NCBI RefSeq assembly: GCF_003086295.3
Contig: NC_092054.1
Span: 52,187,353 to 52,251,352 of the forward strand
Reading direction: 5' to 3'
Length of the DNA stretch: 64,000 nt
Source of the DNA: Arachis hypogaea
Taxonomy: Eukaryota > Streptophyta > Magnoliopsida > Fabales > Fabaceae
The notes under the pieces are model-generated. The model had not been told where the DNA came from. It was given only the letters and a program-made list of their open reading frames with translations, and made no database searches. How positions within the stretch are numbered: position 1 is the first letter of the stretch; every line of letters starts with the position of its first letter. Shown here one piece after another: positions 9,647-20,542 of this stretch. A program made the translations under genes and the position numbers.

Positions 9647-12099
9647 AAACTAAAAATCACAAATTTTGCAACATCACAGAATTCTGGCATCAACTTCCGA
9701 CGATCATATCTTTCTCTAAAAAATTTTGATTTCTACAAAATCTATACCATTTTAAAGCTCTTTAAATTATCTTTAATTTGATAAAAAAATCATTCAATTT
9801 CAAAAACTGTAGCTCAAGATATGATCTGTCAAAGTTCACCAAAAATTCATTTTTACCAAAAACACTAAAAATTCAATTTTTGCAAAACTCTCAATTCAAA
9901 CCCAAACAAATCACAACCCAAACAATAGCAAAACAACATAAAAGTCCATACCAACATGCAAAACCATCATAATCCTTAATCATCAACATGCAAAACCATC
10001 ATAAAAACTCATAATCATCATCAACCAACAACAACATCAACAACCACTACAAATTCTCATCAATTTCAATAATCATCCCCAAATAATATCTAACATTACC
10101 CAAATCCATCAAAATGTTTATTCCTCACATTATCCTCATAAAACTCACATCTTTCACCAATTGTCATCAACATCAATATTCATACTCTTTATCAATTAAT
10201 CTCAACATTAGTAATTATCATCAACATTCATATTACCACAATCAACATACACACTTATCAACATCAACCAACATCATAATATATTATTAACACCAATAAC
10301 CCTCATACCCCTTATCAACATTCCACTCATCATCAATATCATCAAACCCTCATTAACAACAATAAATTGCAACATTCATCATCCACCTCCATACAACTTA
10401 TCATCAAACATCAAATTTATATACAATTAAACATACACCCAAACATTCAATCCTATCTTAAGGTCAACGAGCCTAAGTGTCTAGAAACATTATATATTAC
10501 ATAAAAGAAACCGAAACCATACCTTGACCGATTTTAAATATGCTCAAACACTAAACTTGATTCCAACAAGCTTCCACCAAACTCCAAACCACCAAAGCCA
10601 AACCAAAAGCCACTACCAACTCCAAAAACAAGCTTCAAACATACAACATAATCATGTATTAACAACTAAAGCTCACACTACACCAAACCACAAGGATATA
10701 GAGATTTCTTACCTTATTGAACGGTGATTGGGGGTAAAGCCTGACAATTACCCACTTCTAGAGATCACCTAAACAACCAAACTATAACCCAAAAATGCAA
10801 AAATCTAGGGCTAGAAACTGGAGTGCGAGTTGAGAGATCTTACCAATAATGCCTAGCTAGAATCGAAGAGCTTGACGAGAGCTTCGTGTGGCTGCAAACG
10901 GCTCATCAATCGGAGTTCCGTAGCTCAAGTTATGGCTCCCGAAAAGTGATGATGAATAGTAACAATGGGGTTTCACCCCCCCACCATCACCTATCCGAGC
11001 TCTCTCTCTCTCTCTTCCCTTCAAAATGAGCTTAAAGCTTATTAAACACATATATGTATGTTGGACCTTGGGCCCAGTCCAACCCGTTAGCACTTTTATC
11101 CCGTTTGGCCCACTTTGGGCCAAAACCTTTAAGATTAGAGTCCGGTTTTCGATTCTAAATTATTTTTATCCTTTCAAAATAATAAATCAATTTTCAAAAA
11201 TATTATTTTCCAAAATATGTGGTACTAGACAGACTAGAGTCAGTACTATCGGCTTAAGCACCAGTACGCATTTTTACAAAACTTTTCGAAAAAGATACAT
11301 TTCCAACTCAGAAAAATTCATTGAAATCAAATTTCACTTTTAAATTTTCAAATTAAAACTTCTAAATTTTGAATCTACTCCGGGCACTTAAAAATTATTA
11401 TTTTACTAAAGTGGTTAAGCCGATTCTTACAGTAATGTATTTGAAAATATGGCATAAAAGTTCTGAACAGGGGTGATGCTTGTTCTATATATACTAATCT
11501 AATAACTAAGAAGTACAAAAGTATGATAGACTAGACTAGAGGTGCAAAATACGTCCTTGGGCGTACTTGAGTTGAGCATTTAGTTGACCTTGGGGTGAAG
11601 CCATGGGTGGTACTCCCTCTGGGGTGTTGGACACTAGCTTTGGACTCCTTTTTGGGCGTTGGGCGCCAGCTGCTCCCTTTTGGGCGTCCAACACCAGGAA
11701 TGAGGTTGGGAGCTGGCGTTGAACGCCAGTTTTGGGTCTTCATTTTCTGAGTAAAGTATTGACTACTATATCTTGCTAGAAAGCCCTAGATATTAGCTTT
11801 CTATAGTTGTTGAGAGCGCGCCATTTGGACTTCTGTAGCTCCAAAAATGCTTCTTCGAGTGCATGGAGGTCAATCTGACAGCATCTGCAGTCCTTTCTCT
11901 ATGTGTGAATTAGACTTTTCCAAAGCTTCTCAGTTTCAACCAGAATTTACCTGAAATCATCATAACACAACAACTCAAAGTAGAATCCAAAAATGTGAAT
12001 TTTGCACTAAAACCTATGAAAATATAATAAAACTTAAACAAAACATAACAAAACTATATAAAAATGATGCCAAAAAGCGTATAAAATATCCGCTCATCA

Positions 12100-13237
12100 G
12101 AACACCAAACTTAAACTGTTTCTTGTCCCCAAGCAACCAAAAACCAAGTAGGATTAAAAAGAAGATAAGGATACAATGATTCCTAGAGTTTTCAATGAAG
12201 CTCAGTTTCAATTAGATGAGCGGGACTAGTAGCTATTCACTTCTGATTAGTTTTGGCATCTCACTTTCCATTGAAGCTCATAATAATTGACATCTTTAGG
12301 AACTTAGAATCCAGTTGATATTATTGACTCTCCTAGTTTAATTCTTTTTTATTCTTGAACACAGCTTCTTTTGAGTCTTGGCCGTGAACCTAAGCGCTTT
12401 GTTTTTCAATATTACCACCGGATACATAACTGGGTGAACCATATAAGATTGTGATTCAGCTTTGCTAGAATCCCCAGCCAGTGGTGTCCAGAGTTCTTAA
12501 GCACACTCTTTTTCTTTGGATCATGACTTTAACTGCTCAGTCTGAAGCTTTTCACTTGACACCTTCACACCACAAGCATATAGTTAGGGAAGCAGCTCAT
12601 TTGAACTGTTTAGGCCAAGATTTTGTTTCTTTTAGGCCCTCCTAACCATTGATGCTCAAAGTCTTGGATCCTTGCTCTTGCCTTTTGGTTTATAGAGCTA
12701 TTGGCTTTTCTTTTCTTTTTTTGCTTGCATCTCTCTTTTCTTTTCTTTTTTTGCCATTTTCTTTCTCTTTTTTTTTCTTTCTTTTTGCTGCTTTTTCTTG
12801 CTTCAAGAATCAATTGTTGGATTTTTCAGATTACCAATAATACTTCTCCTTTTTCATCATTCTTTCAAGAGCCAACATTCTTAACTCCAATATCAAATAT
12901 GCATTGTTTATTCATGCATTCAGAAAGTAAAAGCAATGCCACCACATCAAATAATTGAAATATTCTTATTATATATCTCAATTTTTATGCATCCTTACTA
13001 CTTCAAAAAAAATTGAAATTTTATTCAAGTTCAATGAGATGGTAAGAGGTATATTTTATACCTGATTGGTGAAAACGGAAAATAGAAACTTAAATCCTAA
13101 TAATGCTTTTGCAATTCTTAAATCAAAAGACAGAAACTTAAATGTAAACTTAAATTCTACTAGTGATCATGTAAATCTAAACATAAGAAACATCAACTAA
13201 AATAGGCATAGAAATAGGGAGGTGGAACTCAACCACC
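12100..13237 (-). other. M: conserved non-coding block between ORF2 and 3' LTR
   Basis: No gene is visible, yet long stretches match the same region of E1, E2 and Q (for example ATCCGGTGGTAATA, TGTGCTTAAGAAC and ACGGCCAAGACTC, read on the minus strand). A purine-rich GAAAAAGAAA tract (minus strand) lies at 12700-12800. The block ends with the hairpin/TAAGTTTGGTGT module at 12102-12136. Confidence 0.65.
12102..12136 (-). promoter_or_regulatory. M: 3' hairpin + TAAGTTTGGTGT module
   Basis: On the minus strand: TTGCTTGGGGACAAGAAA (one stem mismatch), 5 nt, then TAAGTTTGGTGT, 2 nt from the 3' LTR start. It occupies the place where a polypurine tract is expected. Confidence 0.65.
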
Positions 13238-14341
13238 TTAATCATGGTTGGCTTTAGGCTCTTCAGGCGATAATTTCTTACGCTTCAGCTCTTCTAGTTC
13301 ACGCCCTTGCTTCTCTTGTTCCTTGACTAGTTTGCAAAGCATGCTAGTCTAGTCTTTTTGCTCCTCTCTTAATTGATCCAAGGTGGTTTGCAATTGTGCA
13401 ACAGACGCTTCCAGTTAGGTCCAATATTCAATTGAAGGGATCTCTTGTGTTTAAAGAGGCTCAGGTGTCTTTCTTTTGGGATGATCATCTGGCAATCTGG
13501 AGCTTTCCACCACTTGCTTGGTGATTGGGCTATCTGCTGGGATGCATGAGTCTCTGTTAATCAGGACTCTAGTCTCTTTGCACAAGCGAAAGATAAGGTT
13601 TGGATAGGCCAACTTGGCTTGAGTTGACATCCTGTTTGCAACCTTGTACAGCTCAATTGGGATTAATTAGTGGACCTCCACCTCATTCCCCATCATGATG
13701 CAGTGAATCATCACAGTCTTTCTGATGCTGACTTCAGAGCGGTTGCTAGTAGGGAGTATAAAACACCCAATGAAATCCAGCCAACCCCTAGCAATTGGTT
13801 TGAGATCCAATCTTCTCAGTTGGTTTGGTTTTCCTTTTGTGTTATTGATCCACTAAGTTCCAAGTAGACATATGTCTTCTAGAATCTAATCTAGCTTGGG
13901 ATTAGCCACCACCCTCCTATTAAAGGATTCTGGATCATCCCTTTGTGGAGGTAATTTAAAGATCTCTCTCACCTTATCAAGATGAAAATAGAGAGTCTTT
14001 CCCCGGACCATGGTGCAAAAAATATGGAACCCTTGTCCATCTTTCTTTTGCTTATCTGTCATCCACATATTTGCATAGAATTCATGAACCATTGTTAATC
14101 CAACATTGGTCACAGGGTCGGTCAGGGTTTCCCAGACTCTCTTTTGAATCTGCTCTTGGATCTCTGGGTACTCATATTCTTTTAATTCAAATCTGGCCTC
14201 CAGGATTACTATCCTCTTGCACATTATTTTGTAATAATGTTCTTCATGATGCTTGGTGTAGAATCTGAAAGATTTGAAAATAACTGTTGGGTTATCTTCT
14301 TTCTTGCTTCTTGGAGTAGGTTTTCCACTTTTTGGAGCCAT
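13238..14341 (-). pseudogene. M: ORF2, env-position protein with plant-transposon-protein domain
   Basis: Starts at MAPKSGKPTPR (14341) and is open for 151 codons to 13886. It continues with stops to a natural end at 13238-13240. Recognisable blocks shared with ORF2 of E1 and E2 are: EYPEIQEQIQKRVWETLTDP, VHEFYAN, the segment LKPIARGWLDFI..ILPTSNRSE, and a charged C-terminus (REEQ..EKQGRELEELK) likely to form a coiled coil. This matches the family usually annotated as putative plant transposon protein, whose function is unknown. It sits downstream of integrase, where Athila elements carry an env-like gene. No signal peptide or transmembrane segment is obvious. Confidence 0.7.
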
Positions 14342-14377
14342 GGAATTCGAATGGAGTGAGAAAGCAAGGCTCTTTTC

Positions 14378-14413
14378 ACACCAAACTTAAAAGGTTTGCT
14401 CGTTCCTGAGCAA
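14378..14413 (-). promoter_or_regulatory. M: hairpin + TAAGTTTGGTGT module before ORF2
   Basis: On the minus strand TTGCTCAGGAACGAGCAA (6-bp stem, one mismatch by the loop), a 6-nt gap, then TAAGTTTGGTGT, 36 nt upstream of the ORF2 start. It is the same arrangement as in E1, E2 and Q. Confidence 0.65.
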
Positions 14414-14487
14414 AAAGAGAAGAAAGAAGACAAAGAGGAGAAGAAGAATTCGAAGGGAGGACGGATGAGCAAGGGGGTTTCGGTTGG

Positions 14488-14495
14488 TATATATA
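14488..14495 (-). promoter_or_regulatory. M: candidate internal TATA box for ORF2
   Basis: TATATATA lies 147 nt upstream of the ORF2 start and is followed by a CCGAAACCC context and a pyrimidine-rich leader. E1 (23045) and E2 (34193) have a TATATAAA box at the same relative place. Confidence 0.4.
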
Positions 14496-14856
14496 CAGGG
14501 AGGCATAGGGTGGGTTTTCAAAATTTGAAAAAGATAGTGAAGATATGAGTCAAAATTTGGTAAAATATATATTTTAAAATTGTTAGAGTATTAAAGATAT
14601 GAAAAAGATAAAGAAAGATAAGATATAAGTTATTAAAGATATAGAAAATATTTAAAAGTTTAATAAAGGATTTGAAAAAGAATTGCAAAAGATATAAAAT
14701 TTTGAAAAAGATTTGAAAAAGAATTGAGAAAGATTTGAAAAGATTTTAAATTTGAAAGGAATTTGAAATTGAAATATGATGGTGGAAAGATAAGATTAAA
14801 AAGATAAGATTTGGAGAAGATATGTTTTGAAAAAGTCAAAACTCCCCCTACCTTTG

Positions 14857-15221
14857 TTGGGCGTTGAAGGCCCAAAATACCCCCATTCTGGCGTTCAACG
14901 CCAACTTTATGCTCCTCCTGGGTGTTGAACGCCCAGACAGTGCCTCTTGGCTGGCGTTCAACGCCAGCTTGCCACTCCTTTTTGGGTGTTAACGACCAAC
15001 CAGTGCTCCCTGGCTGGCGTTCAACACCAGCTTTCTTCCCCCTTCAGGGCGTTGAACGCCCAACCAATGCTCCCTGGCTGGCGTTCAACTCTAGGCTTGC
15101 TGCTCCTTGGAGGCTTTAATCCCCCAGCCAGTACTCCCTGGCTGGCGTTCAATGCCAGTCTTGCTGTTTCTTTATGGCGTTTAACGCCCATCCTTCCCTT
15201 TTGTCTGGCATTCAACGCCAA
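14857..15221 (-). repeat. M: array of TGGCGTTCAACGCCA palindromes
   Basis: About eleven palindromic units of the type TGGCG-TTCAA-CGCCA or GGGCG-TTGAA-CGCCC, spaced roughly 31-33 bp. Arms usually change together (TGGCG/CGCCA, GGGCG/CGCCC). Confidence 0.8.
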
Positions 15222-15403
15222 CAAGGGGCTTTCCTCAGGGGTGCTCTATTTTTAGCTCTGAACATTGCTGTCTTTGTTCTAGGAGGTATACATGATCATA
15301 AACATTAGAAAGTAAATTAACTAAGAAATACTTGAAATTTCAATAAAACTAGATTAAATGAGAACAATTAAAGAAACTGAAAACAATAATAAGCTATTAA
15401 TCC

Positions 15404-15429
15404 TTGAGTTGCCTCCCAACAAGCGCTTC
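15404..15429 (-). promoter_or_regulatory. M: post-pol stem-loop
   Basis: Minus-strand TTGGGAGGCAACTCAA, preceded by GAAGCGCTTG, forms a 5-bp stem with one G-U pair. E1, E2 and Q have TTGGG/CCCAA at the equivalent place just after gag-pol. Confidence 0.6.
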
Positions 15430-15460
15430 TTTACTGTCGTTTAGCTGGACTTTACTGTGC

Positions 15461-16392
15461 TTATGTCAGCAATAGGGTGGATTTCTCTTGCTCAACTTCA
15501 CCACCCAAGTAATGTTTCACTCTCTGGCCATTAATAGTAAATCTTTTATTAGAGTGGTTACTCTGGAGTTCTATATGACCACAGGGTGATACATTAGTGA
15601 TCAGGAAAGGTCTTGTCCAACGTGACTTAAGCTTTTCTGGGAAGAGCTTTAGTCTAGAATTGAAGAGTAGAACTTTCTGTCCAGGTTCAAAGACACTGGA
15701 AGATATCTTTCTGTCATGCCATTTCTTGGCCCTTTCTTTATAAATTTTTGCATTTTCAAATGCAGCAAGTCGGAATTCATCTAACTCATTTAGTTAGAGC
15801 AACTGTTTCTCTCCTGCTACCTTTGCATCAAGGTTTAGGAGTTTGGTCTCCCAGTAGGCCTTGTGTTCTAGCTCCACTGGAAGGTGGCATGCTTTCCCAT
15901 ACACTAATTGATATGGTAATGTTCCTATATGGGTCTTGAAACCTGTTATGTATGACCAGAGAGTATCATCAAGCTTTCTTGCCCAATCCTTTCTAGAGGT
16001 ACTCACCGTCATTTCCAGGATTCTCTTCAGTTCTCTATTTGAGACCTCAGCTTACCCATTTGTCTGTGGATGATATGGGGTGGCCACTTTATGGCGAACT
16101 CCATATTGGTTCAGAATATAGTCAAGATGTTTCCATCACTGATCAGTGTTCGAGGGACACCAAACCTACTGAAGATGTTCTTCTGGAGGAACTTCATCAC
16201 TACTCTAGTGTCATTCGTGGGTGATGTGACTACCTCAACCCATTTAGACACATAATTCACTACCACGAAGATATAGGTGTTTGAGTATGAAGGTGGGAAA
16301 GGTCACATGAAGTCTATGTCCTATACATCAAATAGCTCAATCTCTAGGATTTCTTGCTGAGGCATGTTGTGACCATGAGGTAGATTGCCATC
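15461..16392 (-). pseudogene. pol: M: integrase catalytic core and C-terminus
   Basis: The minus-strand frame carries the DDE integrase core. The first Asp lies in DIDFM (preceded by a stop), the second in LISDG, and the Glu in [13 protein letters not shown]. The open segment 16012-15794 follows ([41 protein letters not shown]), typical of Athila-type elements, and then a basic C-terminal part ending with TAA at 15461. The N-terminal half lies at 27108-27597, separated by E1. Several stops and a deletion after ISDG make it inactive. Confidence 0.8.
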
Positions 16393-18035
16393 TGATGAGC
16401 GGATAATTTATACGCTTTTTGGCATTGTTTTTAGTATGTTTTTAGTATATTTTAGTTAGTTTTTATTATGTTTTTATTAGTTTTTAAATAAAAATTACTC
16501 TTCTGGACTTTACTATGAGTTTGTGTGTTTTTCTGTGATTTCAGATATTTTCTGGCTGAAATTGAGGGACCTGAGCAAAAATCTGATTCAGAGGCTGAAA
16601 AAGGATTGCAGATGCTGTTGGATTCTGACCTCCCTGCACTCAAAGTGGATTTTCTGGAGCTACAGAAACCCAATTGGCGCGCTCTCAATTGAGTTGGAAA
16701 GTAGACATCCTGGGCTTTCCATCAATATATAATAGTCCATACTTTGTCCGATATTTGATGGCCCAAACAGGCGTTCTAAGTCAGCTCAAGAAATCTGGCG
16801 TTTAACTCCAAAACTGGCACAAAAGCTGGAGTTAAACGCCCAAACTGGCACAAAATCTGGTGTTTGACTCCAAGAAAAGTCTCTACACGTAAATGCTTCA
16901 ATGCTCAGCCCAAGCACATACCAAGTGGGCCCGGAAGAAGATTTCTACATTAATTACTGATTTCTGTAAACCCTGGGCTACTAGTTCTCTATAAAAAGGA
17001 CCTTTTGCTATTGTATTTTCATACTTTGAATCTTTGATAAGTCTTATGCTATCTTAGACACGTTTGGAGGCTTGCCATTCGGCCATGCCTGGACCTTGTT
17101 CTTATGTATTCTCAACGGTGGAGTTTCTACACACCATAGATTAAGGTGTGGAGCTCTGCTGTTCTTCATGAATTAATACAAGTACTATTATTTTTCTATT
17201 CAACTCAAGTCTATTTCTTCTCCAAGATATTCATTCGTTCTTCAACTTGATGAATGTGATGATCCGTGACACTCATCATCATTCTCATCTATGAACATGT
17301 GCCTGACAACCACCTCTGTTCTACTAGCAATGGCTTGAATGCATATCTCTTGGGTTTCTAATCTAAGATTGGAACCTTCGTGGTATAGGCTAGAATTATT
17401 GGTGGCCATTCCTGAGATCCAGAAAGTCTAAACCTTGTCTGTGGTATTCCGAGTAGGATCTGGAAAGGGATAACTGTGACGAGCTTCAAACTCGCGATTG
17501 TGGGGCGTGTGACAGACGCAAAAGGATCAATGGATCCTATTCCGACATGATCGAGAACCGACAGCTGATTAGCCGATGTTGTGACAGAGCATCAGGACCA
17601 TTTTCACTGAGAGGACGGGATGTAGCCATTAACAACGGTGATGCCCAACATAAAGCTTGCCATGGAAAGGAGTATGAATGATTGGAAGAAGACAATAGGA
17701 AAGCAGAGGTTCAAGGGGAACAAAGCATCTTCATACGCTTATCTGAAATCCACCAATGAATTACATAAGTATCTCTATCTTTATTTTATGTTTATTTTCA
17801 TCACCTTAAACTCCATAACCATTTGAATCCGCTTGACTGAGATTTATAAGATGACCATAGCTTGCTTCAAGCCGACAATCTCCGTGGGATCGACCCTTAC
17901 TCACGTAAGGTTTATTACTTGGACGACCCAGTGCACTTGCTGGTTAGTTGTACGGAATTGTGACAAAGTGTGATTCACGTTTGAGAGCTCCAAGTCCTTT
18001 GGCGCCATTGTTGATGATCACAATTTCGTGCACCA
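16393..18035 (+). mobile_element. E1: 5' LTR, 1643 bp
   Basis: Begins TGATGAGCGG and ends GTGCACCA. TATA box CTATAAAAAG at 16989-16998. An R-region hairpin CACACC/GGTGTG (17130-17150) lies about 140 nt downstream. The U5 hairpin CCTTAC-TCAC-GTAAGG is at 17895-17910, next to GGGATCGACCC (17886-17896). A degenerate PBS copy is at 18000-18017. Short palindromes of the TGGCGTTTAACTCCA type lie at 16797-16880. Frames within it are not genes. Confidence 0.9.
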
Positions 18036-18041
18036 AGTTTT

Positions 18042-18059
18042 TGGCGCCGTTGCCGGGGA
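18042..18059 (+). promoter_or_regulatory. E1: primer-binding site (tRNA-Asp)
   Basis: TGGCGCCGTTGCCGGGGA is a perfect 18-nt complement to the tRNA-Asp 3' end, 6 nt after the LTR. Confidence 0.95.
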
Positions 18060-18143
18060 AGGAACGAATGAACGAACAACAATTTCGCATTTGTTTCCGG
18101 CAACAACAGTGCCAAGTTTGGTTCGGCAACAACACCAAGTTTT

Positions 18144-18161
18144 TGGCGCTGTTGCCGGGGA
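18144..18161 (+). promoter_or_regulatory. E1: second PBS-like sequence
   Basis: TGGCGCTGTTGCCGGGGA (17/18 to the PBS) is again preceded by CACCAAGTTTT. It is followed by the TTGTTCGAGTTTG leader context that directly follows the single PBS in E2, P, Q and E5. This copy is therefore the ancestral one by context, and the first PBS is an added copy. Confidence 0.85.
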
Positions 18162-19738
18162 TTGTTCGAGTTTGTACAACTGACGGTTCATCTTGTTGCT
18201 TAGATTAGGTATCTTTTCTTCAGAATTTTTAAGAATAAATTCTAGAGTTTCAAGGTGATGTTCCCACCATCACAAAAGCTGATTGATTCTCATCAATTTA
18301 GCTATTGAATGTAATGTCCTGCTGAAGCTTGGCCAAACATGTCTAATCCTTTTTAGACTGAATCTTTAGACTAACATTGCATGATTCCTAGAATTCTTAT
18401 TAAAAGTTTTGATTCTTTTTATTTTCTTTTTCATATAAGTTTCGAAAATCACAAAAAAATTTATAAAACCATAAAAATAAAAAAATATTTTATGTTTCTT
18501 GTTTGAGTCTAGTATCAATTTTTAAGTTTGGTGTCAATTCCATGACTTTCTTCTTCTTGCATTTTTCAAATTTATACATATTGTTCTTCATTGATCTTCA
18601 AGTTGTTCTTGATGATTTCATTGCTCTGATATTTAAATTCTCTTGTTTAGTGTGTTTTGTTGTTTTTCATATGCATTTTTATATTGTTATAGTCCTTAGT
18701 ATACAAACTTTTAAGTTTGGTGTCTTACATGCATTGTTTATTTGATCTTAGTTGCATTTTTATTGTTTCTCATCATCAAAAATTCAAAAATATTTTTCAA
18801 AACTATGTCTTTTCAAGTCAATAATACAGAGAATTGAAGATTCAGAACATTCAGCAGAGGAATCAAACAGAAAAAGCTGGGCGTTCAAAACGCCCAGTGA
18901 AGAAGGAAAACTGGCGTTTAAACGCCAGCCAGGGTACCTGGCTGGGTGTTTAACGCCCAAAAAGGTAGAGATTTGGGCGTTAAACGCCAGAATGGGCACC
19001 ATTCTGGGTGTTTAACGCCAGGATGACACTAGAGGGAAGATTTTGTTTTTAATTCACATTTTTTTCAAGTTTTCATAATTTTTCAAAATCAAATCTTTTT
19101 CAAATCATATCTTTTCAATCATATCTCTTTCAAAATCAATTTCTTTCCATTTTATAATTATTTTTACTATTTTCAAAAATCCTTGCTATAATTAAAGATT
19201 TACTTCAAAATTTTCAAGTTGTTACTTGCCTATTAAGAAAGGATCAAACTTTAAATTTTAAAATCATATCTTTTAATTTCTTGATAGTCAAGTAATCAAC
19301 TTTAATTTTAAAAATTTTCTTTTTCTAAATTGATTTTCAATCATATCTTTTCAAACATATCTTTTCAATCACATCTTTTTCAAAATTAATTTTTTTTCAA
19401 TCATATCTTTTTCTAATTTTAAAATCTTTTTCAAAAATCACTTTATTTCTTTCCCAATCTTAGTTTTCGAAAATCTCAATCAAATTTTCAAATTTCTTTT
19501 TAATTATTTCAAAATCTTTTTAAATTATTTTCGAAAATTCTTCCCCTCTTCTCACATCCTTCTATTTAAAGGACTAAGACTCCTCATCAAGGTGCAATTT
19601 GAACTCTGTCCCTCTTGATAAGTTCGAATTCCCTCTTCTCCACCTCCTCCTTCTATTCTTCTTTTTCTCTGACACCTCAAGGAATCTCTATACTGTGACA
19701 TAGAGGATTTCCTATTTTCTTGTTCTCTTCTCTTTCAT
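18162..19738 (+). other. E1: untranslated leader
   Basis: AT-rich leader. A splice-donor-like AGATTAG/GT lies at 18209-18210. TAAGTTTGGTGT words are at 18523 and 18712. Four or five palindromes lie at 18879-19021, followed by long TCTTTTTCAAAATC-type tracts. A TATA-like CTATTTAAAGG (about 19562) lies 170 nt before gag. No gene is visible. Confidence 0.7.
18879..19021 (+). repeat. E1 leader: palindrome array
   Basis: Successive GGGCGTTCAAAACGCCC, TGGCGTTTAAACGCCA, GGGTGTTTAACGCCC and GGGCGTTAAACGCCA units, about 30-35 bp apart. E2, Q and E5 leaders lack this array at the same place. Confidence 0.8.
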
Positions 19739-19963
19739 ATGAGCAGGAACAAAGATAAAGGCATACTTGTTCAAGCTGATCCTGAACCTAAAAGGACCTT
19801 GAAGAGAATGCTAAGAGAAGCTAAAGAACAATTCTCTTTAGAGGGCCTAACAGAACTCTTCAAAGAAGAAGAAACCATGGCAGCCGAAAACAGCAACAAT
19901 GCCAACAATGCAAGGAAGGTGCTTGGTGACTTTACTGCACCTACTCCTGATTTCTATGGGAGA

Positions 19964-20131
19964 AGCATCTCAATCCCTGCCATTGGAGCAAACAACTTTG
20001 AGCTTAAGCCTCAATTAGTTTCTCTAATGCAACAGAATTGCAAGTTTAGCATCTCAATCCCTGCCATTGGAGCAAACAACTTTGAGCTTAAGCCTCAATT
20101 AGTTTCTCTAATGCAACAGAATTGCAAGTTT
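19964..20131 (+). repeat. E1 gag: 84-bp in-frame tandem duplication
   Basis: Two adjacent 84-bp copies (19964-20047, 20048-20131) encode SISIPAIGANNFELKPQLVS and the following residues twice. They look identical by eye. E2, Q and E5 have one copy. Confidence 0.95.
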
Positions 20132-20542
20132 CAAGGACTTCCATTGGAAGATCCTCATCAGTTCTTAGCTGAATTCCTGCAAATCTGTAACACTGTCAAG
20201 ACCAATGGGGTTGACCCTGAAGTCTACAGACTTATGCTCTTTCCTTTTGCTGTAAGAGACAGAGCTAGAACATGGTTAGATTCACAACCTAAGGAAAGCC
20301 TGAACTCTTGGGAAAAGCTAGTCAATGCCTTCTTGGCAAAGTTCTTTCCACCTCAAAAATTGAGCAAACTTAGAGTGGAAGTCCAAATCTTTAGACAGAA
20401 GGATGGTGAGTCCCTCTATGAAGCTTGGGAGAGATACAAGCAATTGATCAGAAGGTGCCCTTCTGACATGCTTTCAGAATGGAGCATCATAGGAATCTTC
20501 TATGATGGTCTGTCTGAACTATCCAAGATGTCATTGGATAGC

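Larger units (their letters stand above)
7685..11431. mobile_element. Solo-LTR-like insertion, 3747 bp, TSD GTAAT
   Basis: The ends are TGTAACACCC and TTCTTACA, so they are TG..CA and inverted over TGTAA/TTACA. They are flanked by a perfect 5-bp duplication GTAAT (7680-7684 and 11432-11436). The uninterrupted sequence is seen in the other LTR of M (44051-44070). No PBS, gag or pol is visible inside, so a solo LTR of a long-LTR family is the simplest reading. It holds a GAGAACC/GGTTCTC hairpin (8220-8236), a 10-bp-core repeat array (8699-9040), alternating purine-pyrimidine palindromes (9421-9646) and a long CAT/CAA-rich stretch (about 9950-10450). Strand is undecided. Confidence 0.75.
6917..12099 (-). 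mobile_element. M: 3' LTR, split by a 3.7-kb insertion
   Basis: The 5' end TGATGAGCG is at 12099 and the 3' end GCACCA at 6917. Removing the insertion (7685-11431 plus one TSD copy) leaves about 1.43 kb that aligns with the 5' LTR at 43236-44153. A TATA-like TATATATAG lies near 11483-11492 (minus). Palindromes of the GGCGTTGAACGCC type cluster at 11570-11730. The U5 hairpin is at 6988-7003. Compared with the 5' LTR, a stretch around 7150 is deleted. Confidence 0.8.
14414..15403 (-). other. M: region between integrase and ORF2
   Basis: Non-coding. It includes, on the minus strand, a palindrome array (14857-15221), a GATTTGAAAAAG-rich tract (about 14560-14830, plus-strand wording), a TATA-like TATATATA at 14488-14495 about 150 nt before ORF2, and an ACCGAAACCCC context that recurs before ORF2 in E1. 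Confidence 0.6.

Noticed and set aside
9287..9972. Frames over the GTACGCAC repeats
   Set aside because: Repeat-derived CVRTH-type translation, no homology between frames.
12610..12958. Lys/Glu- or Phe/Ser-rich frames
   Set aside because: Purely the translation of the purine-rich tract in the M 3' block. Low complexity and present in all six frames.
13670..13867. Plus-strand 65-codon frame
   Set aside because: Antisense shadow of M ORF2.
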